From Xestospongia muta (Eukaryota; Porifera; Demospongiae; Haplosclerida; Petrosiidae), in assembly GCA_963693285.1 (NCBI GenBank), contig OY848919.1, forward strand, positions 5,118,436-5,182,435: a stretch of DNA of 64,000 nucleotides. Direction: 5' to 3'. A model generated the notes under the pieces. The model saw only the letters and a list, made by a program, of their open reading frames with translations, was not told where the DNA came from and did not search any database. Below, piece by piece: positions 56,419 to 64,000 of the stretch (its first letter is position 1; every line of letters starts with the position of its first letter). The position numbers and the translations under genes are program-made.

Positions 56419-57605
56419 GAAGAGTGTAAGAGAAATGTGATCACAGAAATGCTTAAAATGTTCTTTTATATATTAAATTAAGTAAAGATAAGTAAGTAAT
56501 TTTCTATTTTTAATTAGTTTTTGTCAAGTATTTGATTATGTACCTGTTATTTAAACAATATATACACAGCAAAAAACACCTGCAATGGTAATATTGACTG
56601 CAATACAAATTGGTTACTTTAACCTACATGTAATAGAAATGACACTCCTGGGTAGCTTTAACTAAAATTGGTCAATCTAACTAAGTTGGTTGAAGCTACC
56701 ATATTGACTTACTGTTACTACAACTAGTTGAGGTAATTTAATATCAAAATAACAATGTAATCTAGTTATTGAAACAAATTGATAAAGGGTGAAGAACAAT
56801 GTTATGTTACATAACAAAGTCTCTTAGATAATTATATGAGTCAAATCATCTGTTAGTTTATGACCATGATAAACATTATAATCAAATAAATCAGATATTA
56901 ATGATTGATGTGAACACACAGAAATGACATAGGTATGATAATGGCTATCAAAATAAAGTGCATTACATGATGAAACCAAAAAAAAGAAGCATGTCACCTG
57001 TTCTTAACTCTGTCTTAAAACAGAAGTCATTAAAGGAACTGTCAATTGGATTAAATCAAAGTTTTGCAAATGAAAGAACCAATTTAACATTGAGATACAA
57101 TTCATTTATTAATTTATTAATAACTTTAGATTTATTTATAACAATTAATCATATATAATTTTAGGCTGGTAGTCAGCAGGAAAATTCCTATGAATGGATA
57201 TTTTCACCATATATTTTCAATATATTGTTCATTTGTGTAGCTTTTTATTTATTGATAAAAGAATTGTAAAACCACTGATTTATTCCAAAATTCACCACTA
57301 CTCAACAAGTACATGGTATCATTATTATAAAAGGCTCAATAATATAAAGTTATCAACAATTTCTTCTACATCAAACAAATACAACTAGTTGTAAATGTGT
57401 CTATTATGTTCACAAACAAATCCATTAAATTACTGAAAAAAATCAATATAATAATAAATTAAGAATATTGACACAAAAATTATGAAGACCAAGAAAAAAT
57501 GTCTAAATTCAAATGTATTTCATTATAGGAAAAGAATAAAAGTAATTTCAATCAAGGTGAATGTACATGTAGTGTGTGTTAAGTCCTTACTATGTATAAT
57601 ACAAA

Positions 57606-59135
57606 TCAGTCAGTGGACTCAAGTGATAGTCCAACTTCTTTCCTGTATTCGATTTCCTGGTTCATATATCTTTCATAATGTTCCTCAGCTATCAAATGTA
57701 TATTGACTTCATTATCTCTCACTCGTAACTTGTAACGTTTCGCTAATACCAAGAACGATATCAGTGTAATGAGAACAACAAGACTTTTAACCAAATAATA
57801 GAAATTACTTTGGCAAATCATTTCTGCTTCACATTTAAATGAATACTTGCAAATGTTATTAATAGAAAGGCCAATACCATGTGCTGCATACCACAGGCTG
57901 ACCATAAATCCTCTCATTTGGTGTGGACATTGAGCTATTGTGAATTCAAAAGATATTGGGAAAATGATACTGTAAGAGATTGTAAGCAAAATTTGAGATA
58001 AAATGACTTTAAATAAAATAACATTAACATTTAAATATCTTTGACATAATATTATAATCAAATAGCTTACTGGATAAAATAATGTAAAGATTAGTCCCAC
58101 ACTGAGTCTTTTTAACATACTGGGATTGCAATTATGAAAGCACCGGCATATAACAAAGTGATAAAAGAATAATAGGATGGAAGAGACCAAATATGAAAAT
58201 GATTCATTCACTACTAAACAAGAGATGACATTCGAATTTAAGACCTTGTGATTAAATAAGTTCCAGCCATAATCCTCCACACATCGACCACCAATTATGC
58301 AAATAAGCAATGGAATCAATCGTAATACTGTTTTGACATCTTCTACCTCCTCTACTGAGAATGGTCCACCATATTTTTCTTTACCCAGGTCTAATCGTGA
58401 AGGATAATCTTCTTCCCAGTAGGTCAAGGCACTACGATTCCTTGGATACTTGTTATTCCAGGCATAATTCAGTACTTTAGCTATCAGTTTGATAGGATTA
58501 ATATTATGTGGTGTAGTATCCAGCCAGTGTTTGAAGAGATGGTTAGTGATGATGACTGTACAAACAGCCACACCTGATACTATATAGGACACTAAAGCAA
58601 ACTTATTGAATAAACACTTTCCAATTTTAGTAATTGCAAGGACAATTGGTGCACCCACAAAATGCCAATATATAATAGAGCTTAGTTGATTGGCTGAAGC
58701 TCCTACTGATTGATCAATATTGAATTGAACAATATTGGAACGAACAGTACAGTACCCAATGCTTTGTAATATTAAATAAAAGAAGAGTGATGACAAGTAA
58801 AGTGGTTTTAACGTAATGAAGGAATTAACAATGACTGCTAAGCCCCCAATTATCCAAGCAATGAATGAGATATACACACCAATAATGATAGATTTATATC
58901 TACCTGTTTTTATATCAGCAAGTAGACCAAAGAAAGGAAATATGAGAAATATTAGACAGAATGTAATGTCAATGACAATGTTATAATAACTTTGTTCATG
59001 ACTGGTATGTATGTTAACAACATCAATAGACAATAATAATGTATACACTTGAAAATACATCAATGCATCCCAAAGAATAATAAGAATTATTTCTTTGGAG
59101 CAAATGGAGTAGATCCTTCTATTTGGTGATGTCAT
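57606..59135 (-). CDS. POT/PTR2 (SLC15-like) family transporter P5
   Basis: A 509-codon ORF with the family loop motifs (GLLADIKTGRYKS near 70, QFNIDQSVGASANQLS near 137, TYWEEDYPSRLDLGKEKYGG in the central loop, AQCPHQMRGFMVSLWYAAHG near TM10). The extra Leu in YTLLLSIDVVN is shared with pseudogene P3, marking these as the same lineage. The second half differs more from P2/P4 (NCNPSMLKRLSVGLIFTLFY, AEMICQSNFYYLVKSLVVLI). No lesion. The ATG follows GTTAACAATAAG; putative untranslated exon at 60829-60930. Substrate unknown. Confidence 0.85.
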   Translation of the reverse strand: MTSPNRRIYSICSKEIILIILWDALMYFQVYTLLLSIDVVNIHTSHEQSYYNIVIDITFCLIFLIFPFFGLLADIKTGRYKSIIIGVYISFIAWIIGGLAVIVNSFITLKPLYLSSLFFYLILQSIGYCTVRSNIVQFNIDQSVGASANQLSSIIYWHFVGAPIVLAITKIGKCLFNKFALVSYIVSGVAVCTVIITNHLFKHWLDTTPHNINPIKLIAKVLNYAWNNKYPRNRSALTYWEEDYPSRLDLGKEKYGGPFSVEEVEDVKTVLRLIPLLICIIGGRCVEDYGWNLFNHKVLNSNVISCLVVNESFSYLVSSILLFFYHFVICRCFHNCNPSMLKRLSVGLIFTLFYPVSYLIIILCQRYLNVNVILFKVILSQILLTISYSIIFPISFEFTIAQCPHQMRGFMVSLWYAAHGIGLSINNICKYSFKCEAEMICQSNFYYLVKSLVVLITLISFLVLAKRYKLRVRDNEVNIHLIAEEHYERYMNQEIEYRKEVGLSLESTD

Positions 59136-60828
59136 CTTATTGTTAACGGTTGATCTAGCATAATGACAATATCATAACTGTTTACTTCTAAGATGAAAGT
59201 GAAATATTTGTGTAAAAAGTATCTTTTGCTAGACTTTCAGAGATGAGGTTGTACTGTTGTTAAAAGATTTTTTTATTTTAATATTAGGCTTCAATTTTTT
59301 TTTAAATGACTAAAATTGGACTAGTTTACACTCACTAGAATTTCACAAATAACATATAAAGCAATGACTTTGTGTTCTGGTTTTTGGCTTGTATTAAAAA
59401 CTACAACATAACAAAATACATTCCCCTTTTTGCATTTATCTTATTTGTAACCAGATTTGCAAAAACGTACACTTTTGGCAAAACATCTGTTGACTTATAA
59501 AAAAAGACAACTGTGAAAACATCACAAAAACAGTTTTGTTACATACAGATGCTATAATATGTATAACTATTCATGAACTGCATCTATGTATACAAAGCTG
59601 TTCATTCAAATGTTTTAACAATTGTTCTTTTTCATAAATCATATCACAATTCTTTGACAGAAGTGGTCCCTTATTGCAAATCAGGTCACATTTTATAAAG
59701 ATATCCTGCTTACTATACTACTAATGGTATTCTATGTGGGATTGTATGCTTACTAAAGCTCTTTGATTTGTGAAAAGAACACTATCAAATCCTCAGAATC
59801 AGTTTTGTATACATATACAGTTATTATGAATAGCTGTGTATAATTATATAGCAACTGTACAATAAAAAATCAAACCAATAATCTAAACAGTGTGACAATT
59901 TAGATTGTTAATTGACATTTGTGAATAGTTGTGCATATATAGCAACTGTACATAAAACTGTTTTGGGGATGTATTAACAATGGTGTTTTCACAAATCAGA
60001 TCACAAATGTTTTGCCAGGTCATGATCACATGCATGTGCTAATAAAATTCAATATCTCTAGTTTACATATTCCAAAATATCTATCAATAGTGTTTCAATT
60101 ACATATATAGCAATGACCTTGTTTTGTGTTTTTTTGGCCTGTATTGAAAACTCCAAGAAAACAGGATACATTCCCCTTTTTACATTAATTTTTTAATAAT
60201 GATATCGTTCTTGCTACACTACTAAAGATATTCTATGTGGGATTGTATGTTTACTAAATGTCTCTGATTTGTGAAAAAAACAATATTAAACTCTCAGAAT
60301 CAGTTTTTGTATGCATACTGTATTACATTTACCATGAATAGTTTTGCATATATAGCAACTATACATAAAACTCTTTTGGGGATGTTTTTACAGGTCATAT
60401 CACAAGTATGTGCTAATAAAATTCAATATCTCTAGTTTACATATTCCAAAATATCTATCCATTATTGCATGGATAAGCAAGGTTTCAATACTTATATTGA
60501 ATTACAAAGTCAAAGAGGTTTCATAGTAGAATTTAACTAGTTAATCAATAACAGTTCTCTCACGTGTATAGTTCCATCAGATTAAGAGTATCTATACATT
60601 ATATGGGAATCACAAAGACATACTGACACATTGTTACAACATACTTATATACACGTACTAGTTAATATAAATAATCACACATATTATTTTACATATATTA
60701 TATATGTCAGCATTATATATTTTAATTATTAATATACTAGAGGTGTTTTAGAAGTTAGTAACCAGAAAATGCTTATTCTATGTAGTCATACATTAGTATT
60801 ATAATAATTAAAACATACCTTGAAGTGC

Positions 60829-60930
60829 TAATGTAAAGACCTGGCTACAACTTGTTCTCCTAGGGCTAGTAGCAAGCTATAGAACTCGGAAATTCTAAAT
60901 TGCATGAATTGTATAATTATGACTATCTAT
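60829..60930 (-). other. Putative untranslated first exon of P5
   Basis: Minus-strand TTAGCACTTCAAG|GTATGTTTT donor, conserved body, implied intron 59136-60828 of about 1.7 kb. Confidence 0.5.
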
Positions 60931-60938
60931 AGGATATA

Positions 60939-60947
60939 CGCATGCGC
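60939..60947. promoter_or_regulatory. NRF1-like CGCATGCGC site upstream of P5
   Basis: CGCATGCGC within ATACGCATGCGCGAAGAA. In the P3 unit the same place reads GCATGTGC (near 47720), so the site decayed along with the gene. Confidence 0.45.
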
Positions 60948-61017
60948 GAAGAATCTATAGAGAAATGTGATCACAGAAATGCTTGAAATGTTGTTCACAT
61001 CTTAAACTAAATGAAAA

Positions 61018-61580
61018 TAAACATATGACACCATAAACTTATAATTATACTTTACTTTGTGCAATATTATACTCTGTACCAATTAGTGTATAGAGATATA
61101 ACAAAGGGTATCAATCATTTTTTCTAAGTAATGTTCATAAAGAGTATAGTGAAAAACAATCCTTTTATACCACTTACATGTAGACATAAAAAATGGCAAA
61201 CAAAACAGCTCACACTCCAGAAAACACTTAAGAGAAGAATGGATTAATACATAATCCTTGACAAATCTTAAATAATTATTCATACTAGTAATGTAACTTA
61301 AAAGATTTTTGAAGCCTACTGACCAATGGACTGCATGACAGTTGTGATATTGTCTCAGTATATCTACAAGTGAGTAAGCTAAAGAATGTAATTTTGTATT
61401 CTATCATCCTCATCAGTTTGTAAAGATTTTAATTTAAAAGAACATTTTAACCTTCATTTTCTTTTTCTAGACCATACTGTTTGTTCTAGATCATAGTACA
61501 GTACATAATTGTAGTACAGTACATAATTATAGTACAGTGTTTAGGATGTAAAAGAATGAGAGGTGTGTCATCTGGCATAT
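61018..61580. repeat. Block tail Z2
   Basis: Colinear with 47800-48380. Differs at its end, where a short GTACAGTACATAATT triplication (61495-61540) replaces the TATATA run of Z1. Confidence 0.7.
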
Positions 61581-61669
61581 GTGGAAAGTCATGCTTGGGA
61601 TTTGACTACATGTATGCTACTCATTAATTAGTTTTCTTTCGGAAAACCAATGCCCTCACACATGCAGTA

Positions 61670-61706
61670 TACACACACACACACACACACATTCTCTCTC
61701 TCTTTC
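61670..61706. repeat. (CA)n-(TC)n microsatellite
   Basis: About ten CA units followed by ATTCTCTCTCTCTTTCC just upstream of the truncated P6 end. Confidence 0.85.
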
Positions 61707-61776
61707 CTATTCTCTCTATTCTAAATCTTATATCTTTTAGTTCTCCAGTTGTCCTTCATAAATATAGGTCATCAAA

Positions 61777-62640
61777 TTAGACTAAGCACTGCCTAAGCAG
61801 TGGTGTTAATCGTAACATAGTCTTGACATCTTGTACCTCCTCTTCTGAGAAAGGTCCTCCATATTTTTCCATACCTAGATCAAGTCGTGATGTGTAGTCC
61901 TCCTCCCAGTAAGTCAAGGCACTACGATTACCTGGGTACTTGTTCTTTCTGGAATAATTGAGTACTTTAGCGATTAATTTGATTGGATTGGTTTTATGAG
62001 GTGTAGTGTCCAACCAGTGTTTGAAGAATGAGTTACTAATAATGACAATAGATACAGCCACACCTGATAATACATAATACACTATTGCAAACTGTTTAGT
62101 TAGAATCTGTCCAATATGAATAATGACAAATACAATAGGCACACTTACAGAGTGCCAGTAAATTATAGCACTTAGTTCATCAGCTGAAGCTCCCACAGAT
62201 TGATCAATACTAAATTGAACAATATTAGAATGAAAACTACAATATTCAATGACTTGTAAAATGTAACAGGCACTTGATAATATCAAGAAGAAGAGTGTGG
62301 AATCTGAGAATATCTCAACAATGACTCCTAAGCCACCAAATATCCAAGACAAAAATGATAAATGCACTCCAGTAATGAATGTGTTATCTACCAGTCTTTA
62401 CATCAGCAAGTAGACCAAAGAAAGTGTAGGAGAGATATATCAGACAACATACGATATTGAAGACAAAGTCAAATCTGAATTGGTGTTGAGTGTGACTATG
62501 TATGTAGTTGATTGCTGCAAACGTTTGAAGTAAACTTATATGAACATACATTAAGATATTCCATATGATAATAAACTTTACAGAACATGAACTGATACAC
62601 TGGATCCTTCTTCTCCGTGTTTCAACAGCTTCATCATTTA
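61777..62640 (-). pseudogene. Truncated transporter pseudogene P6
   Basis: Minus-strand sequence from about 62635 reads DEAVETRRRRIQCISSCSVK, IIIWNILMYVHISLLQTFAA and FFGLLADVKTGR, then a frameshift (AGATAACAC for AGATAT...) and continues as FITGVHLSFLSWIFGGLGVI, QFSIDQSVGASADELSAIIY, TYWEEDYTSRLDLGMEKYGG and LRLTPLLRQCLV followed by TAA. It ends near TM6/7, so the C-terminal half is absent. It is much more diverged than P2-P5, and a pair of lesions is certain. An ancient family member at the cluster edge. A spliced product that avoids the frameshift seems unlikely. Confidence 0.8.
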
Positions 62641-62803
62641 AACTTCTTAATCTATGTTATATTATGATATTAGTATTGCAAAATAATTGTTTATTTTGTT
62701 AGTTAGTATTATACTACAGCTTGTATACTAGATCAAAACTAATATTGTTGTTTGTAAACTACACATATTCTGTTTAATAAACATAAATAGTTCTTTTATT
62801 TTG

Positions 62804-63202
62804 TTAGTTTACTGATATATTACAGCTTGTATATTGGATTAGGCTAACATTCTTGTTCATGCATGTAAGGTTAATGCATGAAAAAGTTAGGAGTCTAAGT
62901 TGCCAAAATGTTAGTGTGTGTACCCATACCAGACATGTACAGACAATTATTTGCAAATTTATTAAGTTCTTTAATTTTACTATCTTTTTTATTGACCTTA
63001 AGGCCATTTTGGGACAATCTGGGTGCTGTTGATAACTGTTGATGTTTGTTCTCTTTGGTTTTCTGACACCACATTTTAATCTATTATGCCACCTCTCTAA
63101 ATGATTTAGTCCATGATCCATCTGTGTCATAGTTATAGGTACTCCACTCAGCCTTAGGTAAGTGTCCAACAAGCCAGACATATTTAAGTCCCAAAGTATC
63201 AT
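62804..63202 (-). pseudogene. Possible MULE-type transposase fragment
   Basis: A 132-codon ORF contains MDHGLNHLERWHNRLKCGVR near residue 28. This resembles the N-N-x-LE-G/R-WH-xx-L stretch near the C-terminus of MULE-family transposases, and Lys/Arg-rich helical sequence follows. The rest of a transposase (the DDE residues) is not visible, and the last ~50 codons look non-coding. The assignment rests on one motif. Confidence 0.35.
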
Positions 63203-64000
63203 CTTGATATTGTACTTACAATCCTATTGTTTATATGTTATGTATAAAATTGTTTGACATAATAGTAGCACCTTTGAAATTATGTATTTGGAAAAGATTA
63301 CTGCACTGATTGCTTTTTAGCTAGCTTAAAATCAGTAACAGCAGTTAGAGGGTTTAGAGTTAGTTTTAGTGCATCAGTCTCCTGTCTAGTTAGGTTTATA
63401 TATAGCCCTCTCATATGTACTTCATTGCTTATTTGGAAGGAAGGCGTAGATTAAAGGGTACTACATTTATCATACTTAAATCATGCATAGAAAAGTGGTA
63501 AGACAGTCTAGGGCAAGTTTGAAATGGGTCATCTATGAAATCATATTTGACTCACATAATAGCTCAATGTTCTTGCCTGTTCAAAATATTATCAGATTTT
63601 CATCTCCATCTCTATTCTTAGCAATAAGGAAAAGGTGCAAATCTCCTAGGTACAATTAACAACTTTTGTTTTAACAGTATTCCTCCAAGTACTTTGTGCT
63701 CTGGTTCTTTACTGAAAAAGAGACTGTAGTTGCTTATTAGTAATAATTAATAAAACTGAGCATTTTTCAATTGATATTGATTAAAAAAGGGGGAAAAAGT
63801 AACCAATAAATTTTTAAAAAATGAGAATATATGTAGGGATGATAACGCCAAAACTAAAGAAAAACAAGGCAGGGTGATTACACTAATCTATGCAGAATCA
63901 TACATAAATAAATTGCCATACAATTAAAATAAATGAAGGACTGTTAGCTACAACTTGAAAATTAATTACTACTATATTCAGTTTTCAGTGGCATGTATCT
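63203..64000. other. Gene-poor stretch at window end
   Basis: AT-rich, no exon or repeat supported. An upstream part of the possible MULE element could lie here but I could not find it. Confidence 0.3.

Larger units (their letters stand above)
48480..61580. repeat. Higher-order tandem duplication, block II (~13.1 kb)
   Basis: Second copy of block I: X2 (48480-51270), P4 unit (51275-56450), P5 unit (56450-61000) and tail Z2. It lacks the gene-less unit Y1 and the 111-bp MITE. Confidence 0.75.

Overview
The window looks like nuclear DNA of an early-branching animal, most likely a demosponge (inference). It is AT-rich. Genes are broken by very short GT-AG introns, many of 39-100 bp. Young tandem duplications, MITE-like palindromes and microsatellites fill much of the rest. 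There are no bacterial operons, ribosome binding sites, CRISPR arrays, tRNA or rRNA genes that I can see. Exon structures below were assembled by hand from splice motifs and reading phase, not from transcripts.

Layout. 0-1 kb: a MITE-like element (240-870). 1.1-2.3 kb: a five-exon gene for a small type I membrane protein with a Ser/Thr-rich stalk. 4.3-5.0 kb: DOMON gene A (minus strand), with a relic of another DOMON copy just upstream. 5.7-5.9 kb: a large purine microsatellite. 6.1-13.8 kb: degenerate or uncertain multi-exon genes, including a head-to-head pair at 12.4-13.5 kb in which each partner carries one in-frame TGA. 14.4-28.5 kb: a direct tandem duplication of two ~7 kb units, each with a four-exon DOMON gene (B, C); only the first unit keeps a complete 59-aa gene. 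28.7-30.3 kb: an intronless POT/SLC15-like transporter (plus strand). 31.8-35.9 kb: a transporter pseudogene fragment, DOMON pseudogene E, intact DOMON gene D and another relic tail exon. 36-61.6 kb: a second, larger tandem duplication of two ~12-13 kb blocks, each with two minus-strand POT-like genes. Block I has intact P2, decayed P3 and a unit whose gene has been deleted. Block II has intact P4 and P5. 61.8-62.6 kb: truncated P6. 62.8-63.2 kb: a possible MULE transposase fragment.

Two families are expanding and decaying side by side. The DOMON proteins have a signal peptide, one DOMON domain and a short hydrophobic tail ending at the stop, which suggests GPI-anchored cell-surface proteins. 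They have two alternative types of terminal exon and share a GTGG-centred palindrome 120-130 bp upstream of every ATG. The POT-like proteins keep the MFS loop motif and the POT-type TM10 region but lack the ExxERFxYY proton-coupling motif. The cluster genes appear to have an untranslated first exon ~1.4-1.7 kb upstream, next to an NRF1-like CGCATGCGC site, and the coding exon follows an AG that directly precedes the ATG. Apart from the POT and DOMON assignments, gene functions here are unknown.
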